Source: Lyngbya sp. PCC 8106 (GTDB lineage: Bacteria; Cyanobacteriota; Cyanobacteriia; Cyanobacteriales; Microcoleaceae). Taken from it: 64,000 nucleotides of DNA. The notes beneath the pieces were generated by a model, which saw only the letters and a program-made list of their open reading frames with translations, made no database searches and was not told the origin of the DNA. Both the position numbers and the translations under genes were made by a program. The stretch's first letter is position 1. Every line of letters starts with the position of its first letter. Below, piece by piece: positions 1 through 9,202 of the stretch. The stretch lies in NCBI RefSeq assembly GCF_000169095.1, contig NZ_AAVU01000004.1, positions 1-64,000 of the forward strand, written 5' to 3'.

Positions 1-39
1 ATTAATAAAAAGTTATTTTTCATCTCCAAAAAGACCTCT

Positions 40-116
40 CCCCACCACCCCCAACGGAATAGCCACTCCCCATCTGCACCCCCTCCCCATCTCCCCCACC
101 TCCCCATCACCCATTG
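40..116. repeat. C-rich low-complexity intergenic tract
   Basis: The plus strand carries irregular reiterations of CTCCCC, CCCCATC and CACCTCCCC with almost no G. A related tract lies on the opposite strand at 32186-32320. Tracts of this kind are common between genes in Oscillatoriales genomes. They have no known function and I see no coding potential here. Confidence 0.6.
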
Positions 117-190
117 CCTTCTTCCATTACGCTGCAAAAGCTACAGTAAGTGTTAAGCCAAACCATTACCCTGACAATCGGGAGTTATCA

Positions 191-221
191 TTGACAACCA
201 AACAAACAACCCAACTATAGA
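191..221 (+). promoter_or_regulatory. Possible carB promoter
   Basis: A perfect TTGACA at 191-196 is followed after 19 bases by TATAGA at 216-221, about 20 bases before the carB start codon. The spacer is two bases longer than ideal and the implied 5' leader would be very short, so this is only a candidate. Confidence 0.3.
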
Positions 222-241
222 GAATCGATCACCGAATAACT

Positions 242-3200
242 ATGCCCCGACGCGAAGATCTGCATAAAATTCTGCTGTTAGGTTCAGGCCCAATTGTCAT
301 CGGACAAGCCTGCGAGTTTGACTACTCTGGAACCCAAGCCTGTAAAGCCTTGCGAGAGGAAGGATATGAAGTGGTGTTGGTGAACTCCAACCCCGCGACG
401 ATTATGACTGACCCCGAAACGGCGGAACGAACCTATATCGAACCTCTCGTTCCTGAAATTGTCGAAAAGGTGATCGAAAAAGAACGCCCCGACGCCTTAC
501 TCCCGACGATGGGGGGTCAAACCGCCCTTAACCTGGCTGTCGCGTTAGCAAAAAATGGCGTTTTAGAAAAATACGGAGTAGAGTTAATCGGCGCCAAATT
601 AGAGGCGATTGAAATGGCTGAAGATAGACAGCTATTCAAACAAGCGATGGAACGCATTGGTGTGGCTTGTTGTCCCTCTGGAATCGTCAGTAACATGGAC
701 GAAGCGAGGACTGTCGCGCAACAAATTGGTTCCTACCCTCTGATTATTCGTCCGGCGTTTACTATGGGCGGAACAGGGGGCGGTATTGCTTACAACCAAG
801 AAGAATACGAAGAACTCGCCAGTGGCGGTTTAGATGCGTCTCCGGTTTCTCAAATTCTCGTTGAACAGTCACTGATTGGTTGGAAAGAGTTTGAACTCGA
901 AGTCATGCGAGATCTTGCAGATAACGTGGTGATTATCTGTTCGATTGAAAATATTGACCCAATGGGCGTACATACGGGAGATTCGATTACGGTCGCACCC
1001 GCACAAACTCTCACCGATAAAGAATATCAACGATTGCGAGATGCGTCAATTAAGATTATTCGCGAAATTGGTGTGGAAACGGGTGGTTCTAATATTCAGT
1101 TTGCCATTAATCCGGTTAACGGGGATATGATTGTAATTGAGATGAACCCTCGTGTTTCTCGGTCTTCGGCGTTAGCTTCCAAAGCAACAGGGTTTCCCAT
1201 TGCCAAATTTGCGGCTAAATTATCGGTGGGTTATACGCTAGATGAAATTAAAAACGACATCACCAAGAAAACCCCCGCTTCCTTTGAACCAACCATTGAT
1301 TATGTCGTTACAAAAATCCCCCGTTTTGCCTTTGAAAAGTTTCCCGGTTCTAAACCCACGCTAACGACTCAGATGAAGTCTGTGGGCGAAGCAATGGCAA
1401 TTGGAGGAACGTTTTGTGAGTCCTTCCAAAAGGCGTTACGAAGTTTGGAAACTGGTTTATCAGGTTGGGGATGCGATCGCTCCGAAAAATTACCCAGTTT
1501 GGATAATATCGCTGGATCGTTACGCACGCCTCACCCGGAACGAATTTTAGTCGTTCGACACGCTTTGATGTTGGGAATGTCGGTGGAGGAAATCTACGAA
1601 CTGACGGGAATTGATCCTTGGTTTTTAGATAAGTTCCAAGAAATTTTAGACACCGAAAAGTTGCTGAAACGGACGCCTTTAAAACAGTTAGATGCGGATC
1701 AACTTTTAGCCATTAAACGTCTGGGATTTAGCGATCGCCAAATTGCTTATGCCACCAAAACCAACGAAGATGAAGTGCGGGCTTACCGTTTACAACTAGC
1801 GGTGAAACCGATTTACAAAATGGTGGATACTTGTGCGGCAGAATTTGAATCTAGGACTCCTTATTACTATTCGACTTATTGGGAAGAAGACGAGATTTTA
1901 CCGTCAGACAAACCCAAAGTGATGATTCTCGGTGGTGGGCCAAATCGTATCGGACAGGGGATTGAATTTGACTATTGCTGTTGTCATGCGTCCTATGCGT
2001 TACGGGCGAATGGCTATGAAACGATTATGGTCAATTCTAACCCCGAAACGGTTTCGACTGACTATGATACCAGTGATCGCCTTTACTTTGAACCGTTGAC
2101 CAAAGAAGATGTGATCAATATTATTGAGGCAGAAAAACCTGTCGGAATTATCATTCAGTTTGGTGGACAAACGCCTCTGAAATTAGCCATTCCCCTGCAA
2201 AAATATCTCGAAGCCAACGCCGAAAAAAATCCCGATCTGAAAATTTGGGGAACCTCTCCAGATTCAATTGATGCGGCTGAAGATAGAGAACGGTTTGAAA
2301 AGATTTTGCGTCAATTAAATATCCAACAAGCCGAAAATGGGATGGCTCGCAATTTTGAACAGTCTTTACAAATTGCGCGTCGGATTGGTTATCCTGTTGT
2401 TGTACGTCCTTCTTATGTTTTGGGAGGACGGGCGATGGAAATTGTCTACTCCGATGAAGACTTAGAACGTTATATGATGTTTGCGGTTCAGATTGAACCC
2501 GATCACCCTATTTTAGTCGATAAGTTCCTCGAAAATGCGATCGAAGTTGATGTTGATGCGATCGCTGATCAGACAGGAGAAGTGGTGATCGGGGGAATTA
2601 TGGAACATATCGAACAAGCGGGGGTTCACTCCGGAGATTCGGCTTGTTCTATTCCTTATCAAACTTTACCCAAAACCGCAGTTGAAACGATTCGTCGTCA
2701 AACTATAGAGTTAGCTAAAGCCCTAAAAGTTGTCGGTTTGATGAATATTCAGTTTGCAGTTCAAGGGGAACAAGTTTATATTTTAGAGGCGAATCCTCGC
2801 GCTTCTCGAACGGTTCCTTTTGTGTCTAAAGCGATTGGAATTCCGTTAGCAAAAATGGCATCTTTGGTGATGTCTGGTAAAACTTTAAAAGAGTTAGGGT
2901 TTACTGAGGAGAAAGTTCCTTCTTATGTGGCGGTGAAAGAAGCGGTTCTTCCCTTTGCCAAATTCCCCGGAACTGATGTGTTGTTAGGCCCAGAAATGCG
3001 TTCGACTGGGGAAGTGATGGGAATTGATACTGAGTTTGGGAAAGCGTTTGCTAAAGCTGAACTCGGCGCAGGTCAAGTTTTACCGCTTTCGGGAACCGTA
3101 TTTGTTTCGATGAATGACCGCGATAAAACGGCTGTTGTCCCAATTGTGCGAGATTTTCTAGAGTTAGGCTTCAAGATTACAGCAACAATGGGAACTCGTC

Positions 3201-3481
3201 GAGTGTTGTGGGAACATGGCGTTAAAGTGGATTTAGAGTTGAAACTCCACGAAGGTCGTCCTCATGTGTTGGATGCGATGAAGAATCAAAACGTTCAACT
3301 CGCAATTATTACTCCGTCTGGGGAAGAAGCAAGGGCGGATGGGATTTTAATTCGTCGGACAGCGTTAGCGTACAAAATCCCGATTATTACCACGTTAGCG
3401 GGGGCGAGGGCTACCGTTGCGGGAATTCGGGCGCTGAAGTCGGAGTCTATCGGGGTTAAAGCCATTCAAGACTACTATTAA
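242..3481 (+). CDS. carB: Carbamoyl-phosphate synthase large subunit
   Basis: CarB joins ammonia delivered by the CarA glutaminase to bicarbonate and two ATP, making carbamoyl phosphate for arginine and pyrimidine synthesis in the cytoplasm. The 1079-residue product has the family's usual length and internal duplication. Each half has a pre-ATP-grasp segment, with GSGPIVIGQACEFDYSG near residue 14 and the matching GGGPNRIGQGIEFDYCC near residue 562. Each is followed by an ATP-grasp domain containing the EMNPRVSRSSALASKATG and EANPRASRTVPFVSKA motifs. The C-terminal roughly 130 residues form the MGS-like allosteric domain. The ATG start sits directly before the conserved MPRREDL N-terminus. 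The gene stands alone, with carA not in the window. Identification is secure. Confidence 0.98.
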   Translation: MPRREDLHKILLLGSGPIVIGQACEFDYSGTQACKALREEGYEVVLVNSNPATIMTDPETAERTYIEPLVPEIVEKVIEKERPDALLPTMGGQTALNLAVALAKNGVLEKYGVELIGAKLEAIEMAEDRQLFKQAMERIGVACCPSGIVSNMDEARTVAQQIGSYPLIIRPAFTMGGTGGGIAYNQEEYEELASGGLDASPVSQILVEQSLIGWKEFELEVMRDLADNVVIICSIENIDPMGVHTGDSITVAPAQTLTDKEYQRLRDASIKIIREIGVETGGSNIQFAINPVNGDMIVIEMNPRVSRSSALASKATGFPIAKFAAKLSVGYTLDEIKNDITKKTPASFEPTIDYVVTKIPRFAFEKFPGSKPTLTTQMKSVGEAMAIGGTFCESFQKALRSLETGLSGWGCDRSEKLPSLDNIAGSLRTPHPERILVVRHALMLGMSVEEIYELTGIDPWFLDKFQEILDTEKLLKRTPLKQLDADQLLAIKRLGFSDRQIAYATKTNEDEVRAYRLQLAVKPIYKMVDTCAAEFESRTPYYYSTYWEEDEILPSDKPKVMILGGGPNRIGQGIEFDYCCCHASYALRANGYETIMVNSNPETVSTDYDTSDRLYFEPLTKEDVINIIEAEKPVGIIIQFGGQTPLKLAIPLQKYLEANAEKNPDLKIWGTSPDSIDAAEDRERFEKILRQLNIQQAENGMARNFEQSLQIARRIGYPVVVRPSYVLGGRAMEIVYSDEDLERYMMFAVQIEPDHPILVDKFLENAIEVDVDAIADQTGEVVIGGIMEHIEQAGVHSGDSACSIPYQTLPKTAVETIRRQTIELAKALKVVGLMNIQFAVQGEQVYILEANPRASRTVPFVSKAIGIPLAKMASLVMSGKTLKELGFTEEKVPSYVAVKEAVLPFAKFPGTDVLLGPEMRSTGEVMGIDTEFGKAFAKAELGAGQVLPLSGTVFVSMNDRDKTAVVPIVRDFLELGFKITATMGTRRVLWEHGVKVDLELKLHEGRPHVLDAMKNQNVQLAIITPSGEEARADGILIRRTALAYKIPIITTLAGARATVAGIRALKSESIGVKAIQDYY

Positions 3482-3493
3482 ACGCCTAAAATT

Positions 3494-3539
3494 GGGTGCG
3501 TCAGAGTGTTATTAATAACGATTTAATTCTGGCGCATCC
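3494..3539. repeat. Inverted repeat of GGTGCGTCAG type downstream of carB
   Basis: GGGTGCGTCAG at 3494-3504 can pair with CTGGCGCATCC at 3529-3539 through nine Watson-Crick and two G-U pairs around an AT-rich loop. A very similar arrangement occurs at 28715-28771. It may fold as a transcript-end hairpin after carB, but no T-run follows. A dispersed cyanobacterial palindromic repeat is the better reading. Confidence 0.5.
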
Positions 3540-3684
3540 GAAGACATTTGAAGGACAAAATAAAACACATAAATAGCTAAGATTAAAACTAAAAAGCAAT
3601 GTGCTACATTATCATTAATGATCTTTAAGAGAGTACAGTGATTACTCCCCCTGGAGAAGTCCCTATTCATACAAAGAAATCAAA

Positions 3685-5028
3685 ATGCCATCTAGCAACA
3701 TAAAATCTTTTTCTGTGTATGGGCTTTTTGGAACACATAATGTACATATTCCCTTTGATGAAAATATAAAAATTCTGATTGGTGAAAATGGGCTTGGAAA
3801 AACCCAGATTTTGAATATGTTTTATTATACTCTTGATGGAAAATTTGAAAAACTTCTGGATTATTCTTTTGATAAACTCGAATTAGAGTTTTTTGATTGT
3901 GAACCAATTTCAATTAGTAGAGGTAAAATCGAAGAAATTTTTTTAAAAAATTCTCTTGCAGCAAGCTTAATTAATAAAATTGGAATGCAAAAGTTTCTGA
4001 AGCTAAAAGAGGAATTTGCTGACAAAACTATTTCAAGTTACCAACTTAGAAACGATCAAAGATTTAGACAACTTTCAGCCGATTTACCATATTCAACGGC
4101 AAGAATTGTAGAGATTGTCCGAAGGTTATCTGATGAAAATGAAGATGATTTTTATGGGGATTTACAAGAAGGTAGAAAAATAATAGAAGACCAACTGAAT
4201 AGCATTAAAATCATGTATTTTCCGACTTATAGACGAGTCGAGGAAGATTTAATAAATTTGGGTTATGATGACGAGCAATTTGATAAGGAAGATAATAGAC
4301 TTATTAATTTTGGCATGACAGATGTCAGGAAACGTTTTGATGAAATTGAGAATGAGATTGATAAACTTTTAAAAGAAGGATTTTCTAAAATATCCGGTGA
4401 AATATTAAGCCAATTGGTCAAAGGGTTTACAGGGATAGATACAGAAATTTTAAATAGAATTGACGAAAATGATATTGAAATTATTTTAGCGAGAGTGGGA
4501 GAGCAATTGTCCGAAGAAGATAAAAATAAAATCAGAAACATTGTAGTCAACAAAGAAATTGAAAATGATTCACTTTTATACTTTCTACAAAAATTAATAG
4601 AAATTTATGAAAAGCAGAAACCCTTAGATAACTTTATTAAAGTGTATAGAGATATTTGTAACAAGTATCTGATCAACAAAAAAGTATTTTATGATGAAAG
4701 TAATATTAGAATTTTTGTCAAGTCTGACTTATCTGGTGAAGACATCGAACTCAGTAAACTCTCATCAGGTGAAAAGCAAATAATATCTATTCTTTCTAAA
4801 ATTTACTTAGCTAAAGATGAACAGAGATTTATCATACTTTTTGATGAACCCGAATTATCATTAAGTATGCTATGGCAAAGACAACTACTTCCTGACATTC
4901 TTAACTCAAATAAATGTGATTTTTTACTCGCTGTAACTCATTCACCTTTCATTTTTGAAAATGAGTTAGATCAATACGCAGTTGGCTTGAATGAATATGT
5001 TCAACCTTTAACAACAGTTACAGCCTAA
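3685..5028 (+). CDS. ABC-type AAA ATPase, AriA-like (PARIS defence)
   Basis: The product is a 447-residue ATPase of the SMC/OLD-like AAA_15 type. Visible motifs are Walker A GENGLGKT (residues 33-40), an ABC signature LSSGEKQ (359-365), Walker B FIILFDEPE (from 382) and an H-loop THS with His419. The middle is long, charged and probably helical (about 100-330). The stop codon overlaps the start of the next gene in the arrangement TAATG, so the two are translationally coupled. An ATPase of this size paired with a DUF4435/Toprim protein is the PARIS architecture, in which AriA forms an ATPase scaffold that senses a phage trigger and releases AriB. The region is markedly more AT-rich than carB, which fits acquisition by transfer. 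The ATPase family is certain; the PARIS assignment rests on the pairing. Other OLD-like two-gene systems remain possible. Confidence 0.75.
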   Translation: MPSSNIKSFSVYGLFGTHNVHIPFDENIKILIGENGLGKTQILNMFYYTLDGKFEKLLDYSFDKLELEFFDCEPISISRGKIEEIFLKNSLAASLINKIGMQKFLKLKEEFADKTISSYQLRNDQRFRQLSADLPYSTARIVEIVRRLSDENEDDFYGDLQEGRKIIEDQLNSIKIMYFPTYRRVEEDLINLGYDDEQFDKEDNRLINFGMTDVRKRFDEIENEIDKLLKEGFSKISGEILSQLVKGFTGIDTEILNRIDENDIEIILARVGEQLSEEDKNKIRNIVVNKEIENDSLLYFLQKLIEIYEKQKPLDNFIKVYRDICNKYLINKKVFYDESNIRIFVKSDLSGEDIELSKLSSGEKQIISILSKIYLAKDEQRFIILFDEPELSLSMLWQRQLLPDILNSNKCDFLLAVTHSPFIFENELDQYAVGLNEYVQPLTTVTA

Positions 5029-5951
5029 TGTCATATATAGAAGAACTGAGAAAAAGCCGTAATAAACCTCAAGTGGCTTATCAAGAGTTTGCTCTTCATA
5101 CTAGACGAGGTAAAGACGGGTTATTTTGTTTTTTTGAAGGTAAGGATAATGCTTATTATGTTCCCAAAATTAAGCAGTTTACAAACAATTATCATACCAT
5201 TAGATGTGGTGGTCGAGAAAACGTCTTGAAAGTCTACGAGTTGATTAAAAATCATCGAGAGTATGATAAATACAAAAAAGCATTTTTCATTGATCGGGAC
5301 TTTAATAGTCCTTTACCTCCTCATAACCCGCCTATTTTTGAAACACCTTGTTATTCTATTGAAAATTTTTATGTTTCAGTAGAAGTATTTCAGGAAATTA
5401 TTAAAAATGAATTTCAACTATCAGAAGTTAGTGATCAGTCTTACAATATTTGTTTAAACCTGTTTATTCAAAGACAAAAAGAGTTTCATACGTCAGTTCT
5501 ATTATTCAATGCTTGGTATGCTTGTTTAATAGAGATCAAAAATATAACAGGCGAACAAACAGGAGTAAATTTGGAGAATAAATTACCCAAAGGCTTTATA
5601 AATTTTACTTTAGAATCAGTTGCATCAAATTATGATGTTGAAAAAATTCAACAGACTTTTCCTAATGCTATAGAAGCAACAGAGGAACGGTTAAATCAAA
5701 AATTGGCGGAATTCTCAATTTGTGAATATCATAAAGTTTTTCGAGGGAAGTACGAAATGCAATTTTTACTAACGTTTATTGAATTAATCTTACAGGATTC
5801 AATAAAATCACAAAGATACTTAAAAAACAAAATAAAATTTACTTTTGGAGAAAAAATTAATAACGAGCAAGCCATCAAAATATTTTCAGCATATGCAGAA
5901 ACGCCTGAAACTCTGCTTAAATATTTAAAGGAAGTCACTATAACAATATAA
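5028..5951 (+). CDS. DUF4435 Toprim-like nuclease, AriB-like
   Basis: The product is a 307-residue protein with Toprim-type acidic motifs: Glu37 in LFCFFEGKDN, and Asp89 and Asp91 in AFFIDRDF. The conserved CYSIENFYV segment of DUF4435 proteins follows at about residue 108. In PARIS systems the AriB effector is such a Toprim protein. It is held by AriA until an anti-restriction trigger appears, then cleaves host tRNA and stops growth. Here it overlaps the upstream ATPase stop by one base, which implies a fixed ratio of the two products. All three acidic residues are present, so the effector appears intact. No trigger gene or restriction-modification system lies next to it. The DUF4435 call is strong; tRNA cleavage is inferred from the family. 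Confidence 0.72.
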   Translation: MSYIEELRKSRNKPQVAYQEFALHTRRGKDGLFCFFEGKDNAYYVPKIKQFTNNYHTIRCGGRENVLKVYELIKNHREYDKYKKAFFIDRDFNSPLPPHNPPIFETPCYSIENFYVSVEVFQEIIKNEFQLSEVSDQSYNICLNLFIQRQKEFHTSVLLFNAWYACLIEIKNITGEQTGVNLENKLPKGFINFTLESVASNYDVEKIQQTFPNAIEATEERLNQKLAEFSICEYHKVFRGKYEMQFLLTFIELILQDSIKSQRYLKNKIKFTFGEKINNEQAIKIFSAYAETPETLLKYLKEVTITI

Positions 5952-6176
5952 AAAGATTAGGTGAATATTCAAACTAGGTGTATGAAAAGTAATCTATCAG
6001 ACAAGGTAAGAAAATGCGATACGGCTCAACCACGCTACGCGATCGCACTGTTGAAGGTAAAATAAATGTGACTACTAACCCCAATCTATAATTCAATTCA
6101 ATAGAGACTTTTAAGTTAAAGACTTATACTCGATTTAAGATAGGTTTTGTGTTTATTCTTATGTAATCTTTATAAG

Positions 6177-6896
6177 ATGAATTTAATTTGGAATTTCCCT
6201 TCAACAGAATATAATTTAGTTCCTGATGAAGTTCAAGTTTGGTTAGCTGAGTTTGGAGAACTGAGTGAAAAACTGCATGAATTTAAACAGATACTTTCAC
6301 CCGATGAACGAGAACGCGCTAACCGATATCGTCAACAACGAGATCACGTTCGTTTTATTGTGGCGAGGGGAGTTCTGAGAATAATTTTGGCGAGTTATTT
6401 GGGTTTATCGCCGCCTGAGTTGGAGTTTAATTATAGTGAACGGGGAAAGCCAAAGTTAAAGAAAAATGTGACCGAAATTGAGTTTAACGTGTCTCATTCT
6501 GAGGATAAAGCATTGTTTGCGATCGCTCTCAACCGTCAAGTGGGAATTGATATTGAGTTGATTCGACCGATGGAGGTTTTGCAACTGGCGAAGCGGTTTT
6601 TTAGGGAGTCAGAATATTTGTTTTTAAGTGCTTTAGAGGGTCGGGAAAAAGTTCGGGCATTTTTTCAGTTGTGGACGGCAAAAGAGGCGTATTTGAAGGC
6701 GACGGGAGAGGGGTTAGCAGGGTTAGAAACGGTGGAAATTTCGTTATCGGAGTTGGAATCTATGCAAAAATTAGTAGTTCAGGGTAAGGGTTGTAGTTGG
6801 ATGTTGCAATCTCTAGATTTGGGTAACAACTATTGTGCTGCGATCGCAGTGGAGGGGGAGGAGTATAAAATTAAGTGTTGGCAATTTCTAAGTTAA
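6177..6896 (+). CDS. 4'-phosphopantetheinyl transferase (Sfp/HetI type)
   Basis: This enzyme moves the phosphopantetheine arm of coenzyme A onto a conserved serine of carrier proteins, activating fatty-acid, polyketide or peptide synthases. The 239-residue product has the Sfp-type signatures: NVSHS (104-108), VGIDIE with metal-binding Asp125 and Glu127, and WTAKEAYLKATGEGL with Lys169 and Glu170. A TTG at 6147 would extend the frame by ten residues (MCLFLCNLYK), but these are unlike the family N-terminus, so the ATG at 6177 is preferred. It is convergent with the polysaccharide co-polymerase gene. In cyanobacteria one such enzyme usually serves all carrier proteins. No synthase lies nearby. 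Confidence 0.9.
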   Translation: MNLIWNFPSTEYNLVPDEVQVWLAEFGELSEKLHEFKQILSPDERERANRYRQQRDHVRFIVARGVLRIILASYLGLSPPELEFNYSERGKPKLKKNVTEIEFNVSHSEDKALFAIALNRQVGIDIELIRPMEVLQLAKRFFRESEYLFLSALEGREKVRAFFQLWTAKEAYLKATGEGLAGLETVEISLSELESMQKLVVQGKGCSWMLQSLDLGNNYCAAIAVEGEEYKIKCWQFLS

Positions 6897-6916
6897 TTAG
6901 GTTCATAATCAACCTC

Positions 6917-9151
6917 TTAGCCTCTCATACGATTAGCAACTAACCCCAAAACAGAATTGCTAAGGTTAAGTTCTTCGAGAGATTTGAGGACGGTAGAACG
7001 GTTGGTTTTTTTGATGCCAACAACTAAAATAATACCATCAGTTTGAGCGGCGATTAAACTGGTATCAGCTAGACCTGTAACCGCAGGAGTATCATAAATA
7101 ACGAGATCGAAAAAGGCGCGAAATTGTTCCATCAAGTATTGTCTTTTTTTCGCCGAGAGAACTTGGACAGGATCGGGGGGAATTTGTCCGGCAGTAAGTA
7201 CAAATAAGTTATCATCTTGAGGCGATCGCTGGATAGCATCATTTAAACTGAGATCACTGGTAATGGCATCTCGAAAGCCTCTGAGGTTAGGTAAACCGAG
7301 TTTTTGATGAATTTGAGGATTGCGTAAATCGGCATCCACCAGAAGGACACGCTGACCCATGAAAGCGGCTGTTTGAGCCAGATGAATAGCAATGGTTGAT
7401 TTGCCATCTCCGAGAGTGGCAGAACTAATTGTTAAAGTGTTTAAGGATTTGTGAGAACTCAGTAAACAGATATTTGCATATAGAGAGCGAAAGGCTTCAG
7501 AAACAGGAGAACCTGTATGAAATTGATGAACTTGCCTGTTTTTAATTACTGAATGAGAATCACTAACCGCAGTTAAACTGGTGACTGAACCGATGGGGAT
7601 AAAGGTTTTAGTTTGTTGTTTGGCGACTTTTTTGAGTTTTTTGGAGAGGGGAATTACACCCAATATCGGTAATTTTGTTGTCGATTTAATTTCATCGGGG
7701 TGATGAAATACTTCAATTAAAATATCGATAATAAAGCCAATACCTACCCCTAATAAAAAACTAAGAATTACAATAATCGCTAAATTTTTCTTGGTTTGTA
7801 CAACTGTAGTGGGTAGAATATTACCTTTGCTATCAAGAGGCAGATTAGGAGGGGCGATTAGTTGCCACGGAGTTTGCTGTTGAGCTGCATTAACTCTGAG
7901 GGCTTCTCGTTTTTTCAAGAACTCGTTGAGTGTTTCTTGAATAATTTGTAGTTCTTGATCTAAGGAATCATACTGTTGTCTTAAGCGGGGAATTTCTCTC
8001 AGTTGTTGTTCAAAATTTTCGATAGTTTGTTCATAGGATTTTTCTTTTTCTGTTAAAACTTCAACTTGATTAGCAATACTTTTAACGACTCGTTCTGCTT
8101 CTCGGCTTAAAATCTGCAATACGTTATCGTGCTTTTCCCGTAGAGCCTGCATCGGAAAACTATCTTCTCGCAGTCTTCCAGCTTCAACTGCCATTTGACT
8201 TTCGAGTTCTTGATATTGCCGAATGAGTGAATTATAAGACTGAGAATGATTTCCTAAAATTCCCACATAATCTTGTTCAAGCCATTGTTGTTGTAAGAGC
8301 AAATAGATTTCTCTAGCTTCAGAAAGTTCGGCTTTGGTATTGGCGAGTTCAAGCTGAATGGGTCGAACTTCAGCAGAGATTTTGGAAACCGCTGTCTCAG
8401 GATCTACAAAATTATACTTTTGTTGAAATTGTTGTTTTTCATTTTGTAAAATTTTAAATCTATATCGTAAGCCGGGAAGTTGTTCATTAATAAAGTCAAT
8501 ACCTTGATTAAGACTTTGAAGTCGTTCCTGACGACTATAATTCAGGTAAGTCTTAGAAACAGCATTGAGGACAGACATGATTTTTGTAGGTTCTAAATCT
8601 TGATAGCTAACTTTAATAATTCTTGTCCCTTGCTCTTTACCATCTAAATCGTATTTAATTCGTTCAATTTCCAGTTTACTTAAAATTGCAGATTTATTGA
8701 GATCTGGATATTGCTGAGTGAGTTCTTCAAAGACGGGTTCCATAAGCTGTGGACTGCGAAGAACCCGAATTAAACTTTCGTAATCAACCAAACTATTTTC
8801 AACTTTGATTCTTTGAATGTCTGTATTTTCAGATTGAGCCAGTAAATATTGTCTAGCGAATTGACCTTCTACAGTAACAGGTTCAATTAAAATCTGAAAT
8901 CCTCCCCGATACTCCGGCTCAATTTTTCGAGATTTAAAGACCACAAGACTCCCAAAAAGTCCGCTTAAAATTATCCCCACAATAATCATAATCGGCGCTC
9001 GACGTAAAATGACCGTAAATAGCCAACTTAGATTTAATTTTTCTTCTTCTGCTTCTTCCGTTTGAGGTCTAGAATTGTCCGATAAGGGTTGAAATTGTTG
9101 GGAGTAGCGATGGGTAGAAAATCGCTGTTGAAAATCTCGTTCGGTATCCAT
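6917..9151 (-). CDS. Polysaccharide co-polymerase / BY-kinase-like (Wzc type)
   Basis: This 744-residue inner-membrane protein controls chain length and export in Wzx/Wzy polysaccharide pathways. A short cytoplasmic N-terminus precedes a first membrane helix (about residues 47-72, FTVILRRAPIMIIVGIILSG). A large periplasmic coiled-coil region and a second helix near 455-480 follow, then a cytoplasmic ATPase with Walker A LGDGKST (Lys584), Walker A' VLLVDADLR (602-610) and Walker B LVIYDTP (683-689). The C-terminus ends in LVANRMRG with no tyrosine cluster, so the autophosphorylation tail of classic Wzc kinases is missing. It lies 51 bases downstream of the Wza-like gene, in the same operon. 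Confidence 0.9.
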   Translation of the reverse strand: MDTERDFQQRFSTHRYSQQFQPLSDNSRPQTEEAEEEKLNLSWLFTVILRRAPIMIIVGIILSGLFGSLVVFKSRKIEPEYRGGFQILIEPVTVEGQFARQYLLAQSENTDIQRIKVENSLVDYESLIRVLRSPQLMEPVFEELTQQYPDLNKSAILSKLEIERIKYDLDGKEQGTRIIKVSYQDLEPTKIMSVLNAVSKTYLNYSRQERLQSLNQGIDFINEQLPGLRYRFKILQNEKQQFQQKYNFVDPETAVSKISAEVRPIQLELANTKAELSEAREIYLLLQQQWLEQDYVGILGNHSQSYNSLIRQYQELESQMAVEAGRLREDSFPMQALREKHDNVLQILSREAERVVKSIANQVEVLTEKEKSYEQTIENFEQQLREIPRLRQQYDSLDQELQIIQETLNEFLKKREALRVNAAQQQTPWQLIAPPNLPLDSKGNILPTTVVQTKKNLAIIVILSFLLGVGIGFIIDILIEVFHHPDEIKSTTKLPILGVIPLSKKLKKVAKQQTKTFIPIGSVTSLTAVSDSHSVIKNRQVHQFHTGSPVSEAFRSLYANICLLSSHKSLNTLTISSATLGDGKSTIAIHLAQTAAFMGQRVLLVDADLRNPQIHQKLGLPNLRGFRDAITSDLSLNDAIQRSPQDDNLFVLTAGQIPPDPVQVLSAKKRQYLMEQFRAFFDLVIYDTPAVTGLADTSLIAAQTDGIILVVGIKKTNRSTVLKSLEELNLSNSVLGLVANRMRG

Positions 9152-9202
9152 ATATATTTCCCTAGATTTTTGGGCGAGCTACAATTGATGGAGAGATCAA
9201 TG

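Noticed and set aside
6147..6176. TTG start for the phosphopantetheinyl transferase
   Set aside because: The ten added residues are not family-like, and the ATG at 6177 gives the usual N-terminus.
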